A stretch of DNA of 47,735 nt from Thiotrichales bacterium (lineage in GTDB: Bacteria > Pseudomonadota > Gammaproteobacteria > Thiomicrospirales > Thiomicrospiraceae). The position numbers were made by a program, and so were the translations under genes. Below the pieces are notes generated by a model. The model ran no database searches. It was not told the DNA's origin and saw only the letters and a list, made by a program, of their open reading frames with translations. Below are positions 7,183 through 16,238 of the stretch, one piece after another (the stretch's first letter is position 1; every line of letters begins with the position of its first letter). The stretch spans positions 1-47,735 of the forward strand of contig JAFGXP010000007.1 of assembly GCA_016936535.1 (NCBI GenBank), given 5' to 3'.

Positions 7183-8157
7183 ATGTCGATGCAAAGCTGC
7201 TTTCCCGTACGCCCAGCCTTTTGGTTGGGCGTTTTGCTTCTCGGTTTCATGATTCCCATTGAGGCGGATTTGATGGCCGCAGAGCGCCCGGCGCTGTTCT
7301 TGGCGAACCAGGCAGAGTTGGAGCAGCTTGGCGATTTAATCGAAAAAGAAGCAAATAACCCGCAGGTGCAGTGGGTAATGAGTCGCAAATACGATGGCGT
7401 TCGGGCTTTTTGGGATGGCCAACAGCTGCTCAGTCGCAGTGGCTTAACGATTAAAGCGCCGTCCTGGTTTTTGGATGCCTTGCCGCCTTTTGCTATAGAT
7501 GGTGAATTATGGATAGCGACAGGGGCTTTTGCGCAAGTTAACGGCTTACTCAAACGTACCTCAATCACGCCAGAAAACGAGTTGCTTTGGCGTCAAGTTC
7601 GGTATTGGATCTTTGAAGTGCCGAATTATTCCGGAAATTTATTTGCGCGTTTACAGCCTTTAGCCTCTTTTTTACAACAGCAACCCGATTCCCCGATTCG
7701 GATTGTTGAACAGCGTGTTGTGAAGCGGAGCGCCGATTTACAAAGGTTTTATCAAGCGCTTTTGGCGCTAGGCGGGGAGGGGGTGATTGTCCGTGATGCA
7801 GCGCTTCCTTATTTAACTGGGCGCTTGTCAAGGGTCTATAAGCTTAAACCTTATCATGATGCTGAGTGCATTGTACGCGCCTATAAACCGGGTAAAGGGC
7901 GCTTGCAGGGCAAGGTTGGAGCTTTGGTGTGTGAATTAATCGCAGAGCAGCAAGCACGATTATTTCCAAAACTGCCTCAGCACCGGCCGGTTCTGATTGC
8001 ACTTGGCTCAGGTTTGAGTGATCAGCAACGCAGTGAGCCGCCGTTAATTGGTAGTTTGGTAACGTTTCGTTATCGTGGCTTGACCGAGAGAGGATTGCCC
8101 CGTTTTGCTGTTTTTATGCGTGAGCGAGCGTTGGATGCAGGCGAAGCCATTGATTAA
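7183..8157 (+). CDS. ligE: Secreted ATP-dependent DNA ligase (LigE type)
   Basis: 324 residues. An N-terminal hydrophobic signal sequence (about 10-33) is followed by an ATP-dependent ligase core. The nucleotidyl-accepting lysine is in SRKYDGVRAF (about residue 69). Further motifs are IDGELW, the aromatic motif YWIFEVPN, GGEGVIVRD and RVYKLKPY, and a C-terminal OB-fold (from about 230, GKVGALVCEL, to LVTFRYRG). LigE enzymes of Proteobacteria join nicks and are predicted to be periplasmic; a link to competence or extracellular DNA has been proposed. Pairing with a ComEA-like gene fits this. ATG 7183 is chosen because GAGG lies upstream; TTG 7165 is an in-frame alternative overlapping comEA. 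Confidence 0.87.
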   Translation: MSMQSCFPVRPAFWLGVLLLGFMIPIEADLMAAERPALFLANQAELEQLGDLIEKEANNPQVQWVMSRKYDGVRAFWDGQQLLSRSGLTIKAPSWFLDALPPFAIDGELWIATGAFAQVNGLLKRTSITPENELLWRQVRYWIFEVPNYSGNLFARLQPLASFLQQQPDSPIRIVEQRVVKRSADLQRFYQALLALGGEGVIVRDAALPYLTGRLSRVYKLKPYHDAECIVRAYKPGKGRLQGKVGALVCELIAEQQARLFPKLPQHRPVLIALGSGLSDQQRSEPPLIGSLVTFRYRGLTERGLPRFAVFMRERALDAGEAID

Positions 8158-8224
8158 GTAAGTTAAGTACGTAAGACGGTTGTGTGCTGAACAACTTGGG
8201 TGCAAAAACACACTAACCTAAATC

Positions 8225-8251
8225 AAAAAAGGGGCAAGTTGCCCCTTTTTT
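8225..8251. terminator. Bidirectional terminator between ligE and the aminotransferase
   Basis: AAAAAAGGGGCAA / TTGCCCCTTTTTT is a nearly perfect palindrome with T runs on both strands. It lies between convergent genes and can serve both. Confidence 0.85.
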
Positions 8252-8279
8252 ACTTTTTTGACTTGGTGAAAAACACAGT

Positions 8280-9461
8280 CTAAGCACGCATGTAGTCTTC
8301 AATCCGATCGAGAGCAGCGACTAAGTTTTCCATGCTGGTTGCAAAAGAGATGCGTAGGTGGCCTTCACTGCCAAAACCGGAGCCAGGTACCACGGCAACA
8401 AACTTCTCTTCCAGCAGGGCGCTGGCAAACTCGGCATCACTCGCAAAACCTTTGTGTTTCATCGCTTCTGAAACGTCCATAAACGCATAAAAGGCGCCTT
8501 GGGCTGGTAAACATTTAAAACCAGGAATTTGGTTAATTCGTTTGACCACATATTGGTGGCGCTGTTTAAATGCGACCAGCATGGTTTGGATACATTCTTG
8601 TGGGCCATTGAGCGCGGCGACCGATGCTGCTTGTGAAATGGAGCAGGGGTTCGAGGTACTTTGTGATTGCACTTTGCGCATTGCTGCGATGATTTCCACA
8701 GGGCCGCCCGCATAACCAATTCGCCAGCCGGTCATGGAATACGCCTTGGAAACGCCGTTGAGTACAATCGTGCGATCATAAAGATCTGGTGCAACTTCTA
8801 GAATGTTGGTGAAAGGCAGCTCGCTGAGCATAATATGCTCGTACATATCGTCTGAGGCGATAAGAATCTGAGGGTGTTTACGCAATAGCTCAGCCAGTTC
8901 ACGCAACTCTTCGGCACTATAAACCGCGCCGGTTGGGTTGGATGGGCTGTTAATCACCAATAATTTTGTTTTTGGCGTAATCGCCGCCGCAATTTGCGCA
9001 GCGCTGACTTTGAAACCCTGTTCAATGCCCGCATGAATAATCACCGGTTCACCGCCGGCCAATAAAGCCATATCCGGATACGATACCCAATAGGGGGCGG
9101 GAATAATGACTTCATCACCATCATTCAATACCGCTTGGCAAAGGTTGTAAAAACTTTGCTTACCGCCAGAGGAAACTAAAATCTGATTGGCAGCGTATTC
9201 AATTTTGTTATCGCGTTGAAATTTAGCCTGAACCGCCTGCTTGAGTTCTGGGGTACCATCCACCGCCGTGTAACGCGTCTGACCGTTCTGGATCGCTGCA
9301 ATACCTGCCGCTTTGATATGATCGGGGGTGTCGAAATCCGGCTCACCGGCACCCAGACTGATGATGTCTTTGCCCGCGCGTTTCATTTCAGCGGCTTTGG
9401 CGGTAATCACGAGGGTTAGCGATGGTTTGACTCGGCCAACTCGATCAGATAAACGGGACAT
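8280..9461 (-). CDS. Class I PLP-dependent aspartate aminotransferase
   Basis: 393 residues from MSRLSDRVGRVKPS. It follows the AspAT subgroup I-gamma pattern: LGAGEPDFDTPDHIK, YTAVDGTPELKQA, SPSNPTGAVY, the PLP lysine in NGVSKAYSMTGWRIGYAGG (about 235), and PGSGFGSEGHLRISFA near the end with the carboxylate-binding arginine. It transfers the amino group of aspartate to 2-oxoglutarate; related enzymes also use prephenate or alanine. The ATG at 9461 gives the usual family length; an 18-codon upstream extension in frame lacks family similarity. Divergent from uvrB. Confidence 0.9.
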   Translation of the reverse strand: MSRLSDRVGRVKPSLTLVITAKAAEMKRAGKDIISLGAGEPDFDTPDHIKAAGIAAIQNGQTRYTAVDGTPELKQAVQAKFQRDNKIEYAANQILVSSGGKQSFYNLCQAVLNDGDEVIIPAPYWVSYPDMALLAGGEPVIIHAGIEQGFKVSAAQIAAAITPKTKLLVINSPSNPTGAVYSAEELRELAELLRKHPQILIASDDMYEHIMLSELPFTNILEVAPDLYDRTIVLNGVSKAYSMTGWRIGYAGGPVEIIAAMRKVQSQSTSNPCSISQAASVAALNGPQECIQTMLVAFKQRHQYVVKRINQIPGFKCLPAQGAFYAFMDVSEAMKHKGFASDAEFASALLEEKFVAVVPGSGFGSEGHLRISFATSMENLVAALDRIEDYMRA

Positions 9462-9714
9462 TGTATTGTTGTACTCCACACTATTTTCGAGCTTGTATAA
9501 TAAGCTTGCCGCCAATCTCCGTCGGTGTCACAAAAAACACCCCCCGCTGACGGAAATAAAACTCAGCTACCGTTTTCGCCAAAAAGCGTTGAAAAATCGG
9601 TAACTTATGCGTGATATGGCTGCAACAAATCATGGGCACTAATCTGGCCAGCTCTGTTACAAAAAGATTACCGCGCATTTTACTGGATTTAACCTTGGTT
9701 AAAAAGGAATAATT

Positions 9715-11757
9715 GTGGCCCAAACCGCTAAGAAATTTGAACTGGTGAGCACCTATTCGCCAAACGGCGATCAGCCCAGTGCTATTGCACAACTTGTTGC
9801 CGGCTTGCATGAGGGTGAAGCTTTTCAAACTCTATTAGGCGTTACCGGTTCTGGTAAAACCTTCACGATTGCCAATGTCATTGCTCAAGTGCAAAGACCG
9901 ACCATTATCTTGGCGCATAATAAAACCCTTGCGGCGCAATTGTATGGCGAGATGAAAGGGTTTTTTCCTAACAATGCGGTGGAATATTTTGTCTCTTATT
10001 ATGATTATTATCAGCCAGAGGCTTATGTCCCTGCTTCTGATACCTATATCGCCAAAGACTCTTCGGTCAACGAGCAAATAGAGCAGCTGCGATTATCGGC
10101 AACCAAAGCGCTGATTGAACGCGAAGATGTGATTTTAATTGCCACGGTTTCCGCTATTTACGGTCTAGGCGATCCGCAAATGTACTTAAAAATGATTGTG
10201 CAATTGCGCCTTGGCGATGCGATTACTCAGCGTGAATTGTTGGAGAAGCTCACCGCGATGCAATACAGTCGCAATGATATCGAGCTTTGGCGGGGTACGT
10301 TTCGAGTGCGCGGAGAGGTCATTGACATTTTTCCGGCTGAAGCAGAAGAGTATGCGGTGCGCATCGAGCTGTTTGATGATGAAGTGGAGCAGATTACGTG
10401 GTTTGATCCCTTAACGGGTGAAACCTTAAGCAAGCCGACGCGCGTCACCATTTATCCGAAAACACACTATGTCACACCGCGCGAACGAATTTTAGAAATG
10501 ATTGAGCAGGTCAAGGTTGAGTTGCGCGAGCGGCTGGAAGAGCTCCGAGCGCACGGAAAACTGGTTGAAGCTCAACGTCTGGATGAGCGCACAAAGCTTG
10601 ATATCGAGATGATGATGGAATTGGGTTATTGCCAAGGCATCGAAAACTACTCGCGGTATCTTTCTGGACGCGGGCCCGGCCAACCGCCGCCAACCTTAAT
10701 CGACTATTTGCCAAAAAACGCGTTGATGGTGATTGATGAAAGCCATGTCACCATTCCGCAGATTGGCGGGATGTACAAGGGAGATCGATCCCGCAAAGAG
10801 AATCTTGTCACTTACGGTTTCCGCCTACCGTCGGCGCTGGATAATCGGCCGTTGAAATTTGAAGAGTTTGAAGGCTTAATGCCACAAACCCTTTTTGTTT
10901 CCGCGACACCCGGAAAGTATGAGGCGGAGCATACAGACACGGTGATTGAGCAGGTTGTTCGTCCCACCGGCTTGGTGGACCCGCAATTAGAAGTCCGACC
11001 CGCTTTAAGCCAAGTTGATGATTTATTAGGTGAAATTCGACGTCGTACCGTGAAAAATCAGCGCATTCTGGTCACGGTTTTGACCAAGCGTATGGCCGAG
11101 AATTTAACCGAATATTTAGAAGAACATCAGATTCGGGTACGTTATATGCATTCGGACATTGATACGGTTGAGCGAATCGAAATTCTTCGCGATTTGCGTC
11201 TCGGCGAGTTTGATGTGCTGGTGGGCATTAATTTGTTGCGTGAAGGTCTAGATATTCCGGAGGTTGTCTTGGTCGCGATTCTTGATGCTGATAAAGAAGG
11301 TTTTTTGCGCTCTGAACGCTCGTTGATTCAAACCATTGGCCGAGCGGCACGTAACTTGGAGGGCAAGGCGATTCTGTATGCCGATAAAATGACGCGCTCG
11401 ATGCAAGTGGCCATTGATGAGACCGAAAGACGTCGCGCTAAGCAAATTCTTTTTAACCAGCAGAACAATATCGTGCCACAGGCACTGAATAAAAAAGTAT
11501 CTGATATTTTGGAAGGTTCGCCCTATGCGAGCAAGAGCGCTAATGGGCGACAAGGTGCGCAAAAAGTAGCGGAAAGACCGAGTGCTTATTTGCAAGGAGA
11601 GAAAATGACACCAGCACAAATTACCAGTCAGATCAAAAAGTTAGAGAAGAAAATGTATCAAGCCGCCAAGGATTTGGATTTTGAGCAAGCAGCCGGTTTG
11701 CGTGATGAGATTAAGTTGCTTAAATCGGCTATGGTCGGGGTCGGGGATTTAGGCTAG
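9715..11757 (+). CDS. uvrB: Excinuclease ABC subunit B
   Basis: 680 residues, GTG start preceded by AAGGA. DNA-damage-verifying helicase-like subunit of UvrABC nucleotide-excision repair. Visible motifs: Walker A GVTGSGKT (about 41), the beta-hairpin [12 protein letters not shown] (about 95-106), the DEAH-like box VIDESH, SATPG, the helicase motif QTIGRAARN, and a C-terminal UVR domain ([24 protein letters not shown]) that contacts UvrC. It is complete. I found no canonical LexA site (CTGT-N8-ACAG) in the 250 bases upstream, so SOS control is not evident. A TATAAT at 9496-9501 could belong to its promoter. Confidence 0.97.
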   Translation: MAQTAKKFELVSTYSPNGDQPSAIAQLVAGLHEGEAFQTLLGVTGSGKTFTIANVIAQVQRPTIILAHNKTLAAQLYGEMKGFFPNNAVEYFVSYYDYYQPEAYVPASDTYIAKDSSVNEQIEQLRLSATKALIEREDVILIATVSAIYGLGDPQMYLKMIVQLRLGDAITQRELLEKLTAMQYSRNDIELWRGTFRVRGEVIDIFPAEAEEYAVRIELFDDEVEQITWFDPLTGETLSKPTRVTIYPKTHYVTPRERILEMIEQVKVELRERLEELRAHGKLVEAQRLDERTKLDIEMMMELGYCQGIENYSRYLSGRGPGQPPPTLIDYLPKNALMVIDESHVTIPQIGGMYKGDRSRKENLVTYGFRLPSALDNRPLKFEEFEGLMPQTLFVSATPGKYEAEHTDTVIEQVVRPTGLVDPQLEVRPALSQVDDLLGEIRRRTVKNQRILVTVLTKRMAENLTEYLEEHQIRVRYMHSDIDTVERIEILRDLRLGEFDVLVGINLLREGLDIPEVVLVAILDADKEGFLRSERSLIQTIGRAARNLEGKAILYADKMTRSMQVAIDETERRRAKQILFNQQNNIVPQALNKKVSDILEGSPYASKSANGRQGAQKVAERPSAYLQGEKMTPAQITSQIKKLEKKMYQAAKDLDFEQAAGLRDEIKLLKSAMVGVGDLG

Positions 11758-11797
11758 AATAACGGTTTTGATGGAATTTTTTTACTTTAGGGTGCCG

Positions 11798-12853
11798 ATG
11801 TTCAACCAGTCTTTTTATGCCTTTCGACAGGCGCTTATTCCTTCTTCTCGAACCGCGTTGCTGGCGACTTGCTTGGGTTTTGTCTTACTGAGTCAACCTG
11901 CTGTAGCCGCGGTGGCGCCCAGTTCAAAACCCTTGACGGTTGAGCAGCAGACGCAAGCTTTTCAAAAAGGCTTGCAAGCGGCACAACAAGATAAGTTGAA
12001 CCAAGCCTATGAAATTTGGCATAAGCTGAGTCAGAATCCTTCCAATCCTCCGCAGTTGCAGCGCGCACTTGAAAATAATTTGGCAGTCATCTTGATGCGC
12101 CAAAAAAAATACGATGAAGCTCAAAAACGGTTGGATGCGGCACTGCAAGCCGATTACCAAGTCGCGAAGACCTTGGATAATTTGAACCAAATCTATGCTT
12201 ATCAAGCCCAAAAGGCTTATAGTCGAGTGTTTGAAAAAACCAAGCTAAACGAGCCTAAGGGCGATTGGCTGTCGTTGAATCAAGCGGATTTAGAGGCAAT
12301 GCAACTGGCGATGGCTCCTGTTGAGCCTGCTCCGGCAGCTATCGCAACACCTGCTCCTGTCTCGAAGGTAGAACCCCCTAAAGCTGAGATTCGTCCACCG
12401 CAAGCGGTTGAAACGAAACCCGAGCCCAAGCCGGCGAAAGAGGTTGTCGTAAAACCGGCCGCAAAACCCGTTCCCGCTAAGCCGGCGCTCAGCGGCAGCG
12501 CTTTTGAGGTGATTGGCTTGGTCGAGTCTTGGCGGCAAGCTTGGTCAGGACAAGACGTGGATCGTTATCTCAGCTTCTATGATGCGCGCCGCTTTTCACC
12601 AAAAGACGGTATGAGCTATACCGCTTGGGAAAAAAGTCGTTACCGCAGTCTAAAAAACCCCGGTTACATTAAACTCTATTTGGATGATGTGCGGGCGTCG
12701 CAGGTCACAGAGAGTCGCGTTCGGGTTGAGTTTACTCAGCGCTATGAATCGGACCGCTTTAAAGATACGATTCGTAAAGCCTTGGTTTGGCAAAAAGACC
12801 AAAATGATTGGAAGATCGTGCAAGAGGACGTGATCTATGCGGATCAAAATTAA
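11798..12853 (+). CDS. Secreted TPR protein with C-terminal NTF2/SnoaL-like domain
   Basis: 351 residues. A signal sequence (about 15-38) ends near AVAAVAP. A TPR-like helical repeat region follows (about 50-150, e.g. NNLAVILMRQKKYDEAQKRL), then a proline- and lysine-rich linker (about 180-235, many PA and KP repeats) and a C-terminal domain (about 240-351, FEVIGLVESWRQAWSGQD ... YLSFYDARRF) of the NTF2/DUF4440 kind found in envelope proteins. The gene overlaps the L,D-transpeptidase gene by 17 bases, so it is probably its periplasmic partner in cell-wall work. ATG 11798 is favoured; TTG 11768 and ATG 11771 are in-frame alternatives. Exact role unknown. Confidence 0.75.
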   Translation: MFNQSFYAFRQALIPSSRTALLATCLGFVLLSQPAVAAVAPSSKPLTVEQQTQAFQKGLQAAQQDKLNQAYEIWHKLSQNPSNPPQLQRALENNLAVILMRQKKYDEAQKRLDAALQADYQVAKTLDNLNQIYAYQAQKAYSRVFEKTKLNEPKGDWLSLNQADLEAMQLAMAPVEPAPAAIATPAPVSKVEPPKAEIRPPQAVETKPEPKPAKEVVVKPAAKPVPAKPALSGSAFEVIGLVESWRQAWSGQDVDRYLSFYDARRFSPKDGMSYTAWEKSRYRSLKNPGYIKLYLDDVRASQVTESRVRVEFTQRYESDRFKDTIRKALVWQKDQNDWKIVQEDVIYADQN

Positions 12854-13913
12854 ATCGAAACTCGCTTTGAGTTTGTCGCTGGCGTTAATAACTCCGGTGA
12901 TGGCTGATGATGTATTGTTGGCGGAGCAGCGTTTACTGGCTGGATTGCAGGCGATGAACAGCTTGTCCTTGGATCAGGCGCTGAGTAATTTTGAGCAGCT
13001 CAGTGAGCAGCATCCTACCTATAAGTTGGCGAATTTAGTCAAAGCGGATTTGCTGGCCTTGAAGGCCGGGCAGTCGGATATTTTGACGCAATATCGCAAA
13101 AGTCACGCCAGTGATATCGATAAGTTGGAAGATGAGGCTCGGGTACGTTGGCAATTTGCTCAGGGGGCGCTGACCCAAAATTCCGGCTTGGACCACTTTA
13201 TTCTCAAGTCTGGTGTGCAAAAGTATGTCGTGATCGTCAATCTGCATGAAAGTCGCCTCTATCTTTTTGGCCGAAATGCGCAAAATAAAATGGAGCAGTT
13301 AGCCGATTATTACATTGCAATCGGCACCAAAGGAGCAGGAAAACTGCGGGAAGGTGACCAAAAAACGCCGATTGGGGTCTATCACGTGGTTGATATGATT
13401 GCCGATGATAAGCTACCGGATCTTTATGGGGTCGGCGCTTTACCCTTGAACTATCCAAACAAATGGGACAAGTCACTCGGCCGCACTGGCTCAGGTATTT
13501 GGTTGCATGGCGTTCCGCGTGACACCTACGCGCGCCCGCCAAAATCAAGCCGTGGCTGCGTGGTTCTTACCAATAATGCCATGGAAAAACTGCTGACCGA
13601 CTACCAGTTGCCACTGAGTACACCGATTATTATTGCCAATGAAAGCCAAGACGACGTCAGTTTGAATATGGATGGTAAGTATCTGGTGAAAGAGGTCAAA
13701 GCTTGGTTGGAAGACAATCAACAGAACGTTGATTGGCAGCAGGTCAGTGTTTATCAGTATCCAAGCGAAAAGAATCTTTATTATGTGACCTATCCGGCTG
13801 CAGACAAAGACAAGATGGTGCACCAATTTTGGCGAAGAGGTCTAGAAGGTGATTGGCGCGTGGTTTTGCAAGATGTGGAACATACTGAAATTAAGTATGT
13901 TTTTCGCCGTTGA
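12837..13913 (+). CDS. L,D-transpeptidase (YkuD domain), periplasmic
   Basis: 358 residues with a signal peptide (1-23, ending VMADD), an N-terminal helical repeat-like region (about 25-110), then the YkuD catalytic domain. Catalytic signature: His in IWLHGVPRDT and Cys in SSRGCVVL (about residue 242). A C-terminal NTF2-like region (about 275-358) resembles the end of the preceding gene's product. L,D-transpeptidases make 3-3 crosslinks in peptidoglycan or attach proteins to it; the YafK/ErfK group is the nearest I can name. AGAGGA precedes the ATG inside the upstream gene. An imperfect hairpin at 14032-14051 downstream may be its terminator, but its U-tract is weak. Confidence 0.85.
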   Translation: MRIKIKSKLALSLSLALITPVMADDVLLAEQRLLAGLQAMNSLSLDQALSNFEQLSEQHPTYKLANLVKADLLALKAGQSDILTQYRKSHASDIDKLEDEARVRWQFAQGALTQNSGLDHFILKSGVQKYVVIVNLHESRLYLFGRNAQNKMEQLADYYIAIGTKGAGKLREGDQKTPIGVYHVVDMIADDKLPDLYGVGALPLNYPNKWDKSLGRTGSGIWLHGVPRDTYARPPKSSRGCVVLTNNAMEKLLTDYQLPLSTPIIIANESQDDVSLNMDGKYLVKEVKAWLEDNQQNVDWQQVSVYQYPSEKNLYYVTYPAADKDKMVHQFWRRGLEGDWRVVLQDVEHTEIKYVFRR

Positions 13914-14172
13914 GAGAATTTGCAACTTAGCGCATCTTTAGAAATTGGTTAAGTTGTACGTTCTAAGGTTGACGTCCTAGGTTGCAGATTCCATTTTAAA
14001 GTACAAGGCGCAAGCCATTGTCTTTGGTCTTAGGCAAGCTTCAGCTCGCCTTGTCTTAGTTCCATTTTTATCGGTCTCGAATGGCTTTAAAAGCGTAGGC
14101 CAATATCTGTCAACCTGAGGGCTTGCGCGGTTTAAGTCCATCCACTCGCCCTTTGATACAGGTTGGGGGAGT

Positions 14173-15087
14173 CTAAAAATCTCGGTCTGGGTTCTGAATC
14201 TTCTCGTTTGACCAAGCTTCAATATCTTGCCACATCTTAATGATTTCACCTTCTTTGGGCATAGTGCCGGCAGAGAGCAGTTCTAATGTTAGGACTGGAA
14301 TCCCTAAATACTCTCCAGCATAACGGCCAAGCGAACCGGGATAAGTCCCAAGTTCACGGTGTTTGAGCATGCCAATTTTGGTTGGCATGGCGTGCTCGGG
14401 GCCATCATAATCCAGCAAGCCGTAAGGGGCGTGCACGGAGACAATTGCATCAGGTTGAAAGCGACGAATGGTGTCAACCAGCCACTGAGTTTCGATCTCA
14501 GAGGCGGCATGCGGGCCTGGATAGCGGCGTTCATTTTTACCGGTGTATTGCTGCCAATATTTCAAGGCGAGTTCATCCCAGTCTGGGCTTGGAAAGTTGC
14601 GGTTCATATCTACGCCGCGTGCATTGGTTCGGGTAGCTGGATCGCTACGAAATAGGCCGTCTGGGTTTGCAATAGGTAAAAACAGCCAATGATGTTTTAA
14701 GGCGTGTTGGTTATTCACCATGGCTAACATCCATAAATAGGTGATGCTGATTGCCGAATATTCATCGCCATGAATACCACTAATAAACAATATTTTTCCG
14801 CGCGGCCGTATGACTTCGCCACTTTCGCCCTCTTTGGTTTGTGGGATAAATTCGCGGAAGGTGAGCAACCGGTTTTCAAAGCTGCGTATATCGGCGGCTT
14901 GTAAATCCAATTTTTTGCAGCCGTTGTACTGAACCGTTCGCAGTTTTTTGGCCCATTCTTGGCAGTAGCCATCAAGGGAAGTTTGATTATTTTGCGCGCT
15001 ACTGAGGGTTGGCGTAACAAGCCAACTTAAGCTAATGATAGCCAATAAAAGAGGGTGCTTTGTTTTTTTGAAATTTAAACGAGTCAT
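14173..15087 (-). CDS. Secreted M14-family zinc carboxypeptidase
   Basis: 304 residues with a signal peptide (about 1-31, ending LSSAQ). Zinc-ligand motif GIHGDEYS (HxxE, about 104), NARGVDMNRNFP (substrate-binding Asn-Arg), the third ligand in VSVHAPYG, and the catalytic glutamate in LTLELLSAGTMP. It resembles MpaA-like or DUF2817 peptidases that cut amide bonds in murein peptides. Its ATG lies 2 bases after the pilU stop, so it is translated from the same message. Substrate not determined; a peptidoglycan-peptide role is inferred from the family and export signal. Confidence 0.82.
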   Translation of the reverse strand: MTRLNFKKTKHPLLLAIISLSWLVTPTLSSAQNNQTSLDGYCQEWAKKLRTVQYNGCKKLDLQAADIRSFENRLLTFREFIPQTKEGESGEVIRPRGKILFISGIHGDEYSAISITYLWMLAMVNNQHALKHHWLFLPIANPDGLFRSDPATRTNARGVDMNRNFPSPDWDELALKYWQQYTGKNERRYPGPHAASEIETQWLVDTIRRFQPDAIVSVHAPYGLLDYDGPEHAMPTKIGMLKHRELGTYPGSLGRYAGEYLGIPVLTLELLSAGTMPKEGEIIKMWQDIEAWSNEKIQNPDRDF

Positions 15088-15089
15088 GA

Positions 15090-16229
15090 TTAAGTCGATG
15101 TATTTCTGAGAGTAAAACCGAGATCGCTCGAAGCATCGGCAGGTTGGCCTAACTTACTGTTAAGTTTAATGTTCAATCGTAAGTCGTTCATCGCATCCGC
15201 ATTGCGCAGGGCCTCTTCGTAACTGATTTGTCCGGCTTCGTAGAGGGTAAACAGGTGTTGGTCAAAGGTTTGCATACCTTGCGCCGTTGATTTGGCCATG
15301 ACCTCTTTGATTTCACTGACATTGCCTTGTAAAACGAGTTCGCTAATCCGTGGCGAATTAATGAGCACTTCAACCGCCGCAATCAAACCACCGCCAATTT
15401 TTGGAATCAAACGCTGCGAAATAATAGCACGCAGATTAAGGGAAAGGTCGAGTAAAAGATGGTTTTTGTTCTCAACGGGAAAGAAATTGATGATGCGATC
15501 GAGTGCTTGGTTGGTATTGTTGGCGTGCAAAGTGGACAGACACAAATGTCCCGTTTCGGCAAAGGCAATGGCGTGTTCCATGGTGTCGCGCGCGCGAATT
15601 TCACCAATCAAAATCACATCCGGCGCCTGACGAAGGGTGTTTTTAAGAGCATTTGCGTAGGAGTCGGTATCCACGCCCACTTCACGTTGGGTCACAATGC
15701 AGCCAGCATGGCGATGAATAAATTCAATCGGATCTTCAATGGTAATGATGTGCCCTTGGGTTTCGTGATTGCGCACACCAATCATACTGGCTAAGGTGGT
15801 AGATTTTCCCGATCCGGTGCCGCCCACAATCAAAATCAGCCCGCGCTTTTTTAAAATCAGCTCGTGGAGGATTGGCGGTAAATTGAGCGAGTGAAAGTCG
15901 GGAATATCGGTATTTACCGAGCGGATCACCATGCCTGGTGTTCCACGTTGAACAAAGACATTCACCCGGTAGCGAGCGCGGCCAATCAGACGGTAAGCAA
16001 AGTTGGCTTCAGAGGTGGTTTGAAAGGTGGTGAGCTGATCGTGATTCATCAACTCATAACATAGGTTACGCGCCAGTTCAGGGGTGACAATTTCTTTGGT
16101 TAGATTGATGAGTTGCCCATCTTTTTTCATGGTGATTGCTCGACCGGCCGTAATAAACAGATCGGAGCCTTTCTGGTCAGAAAAGTGCACTAACAGTTTT
16201 TGGAAATCGGAAAGGGTTCTGTCTTCCAT
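15090..16229 (-). CDS. pilU: Type IV pilus retraction ATPase PilU
   Basis: 379 residues, PilT/PilU subfamily of secretion ATPases. Walker A is GGTGSGKST (about 136), the PilU variant of the PilT GPTGSGKST. The Asp box is in TIEDPIEFIH, Walker B in DVILIGEIR and the His box in TGHLCLSTLHANN. PilU assists PilT in pilus retraction, twitching and DNA uptake. It follows pilT by 9 bases. With ComEA-like and LigE proteins in the same window, natural transformation is plausible in this organism. Confidence 0.93.
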   Translation of the reverse strand: MEDRTLSDFQKLLVHFSDQKGSDLFITAGRAITMKKDGQLINLTKEIVTPELARNLCYELMNHDQLTTFQTTSEANFAYRLIGRARYRVNVFVQRGTPGMVIRSVNTDIPDFHSLNLPPILHELILKKRGLILIVGGTGSGKSTTLASMIGVRNHETQGHIITIEDPIEFIHRHAGCIVTQREVGVDTDSYANALKNTLRQAPDVILIGEIRARDTMEHAIAFAETGHLCLSTLHANNTNQALDRIINFFPVENKNHLLLDLSLNLRAIISQRLIPKIGGGLIAAVEVLINSPRISELVLQGNVSEIKEVMAKSTAQGMQTFDQHLFTLYEAGQISYEEALRNADAMNDLRLNIKLNSKLGQPADASSDLGFTLRNTST

Positions 16230-16238
16230 AAAAGTTCC

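Noticed and set aside
9462-9714. LexA operator upstream of uvrB
   Set aside because: The only CTGT is not followed by ACAG at the right distance.
13977-14249. 90-codon minus-strand open frame downstream of the L,D-transpeptidase gene
   Set aside because: It overlaps the end of the M14 peptidase gene in another frame and has no ribosome site or familiar sequence.
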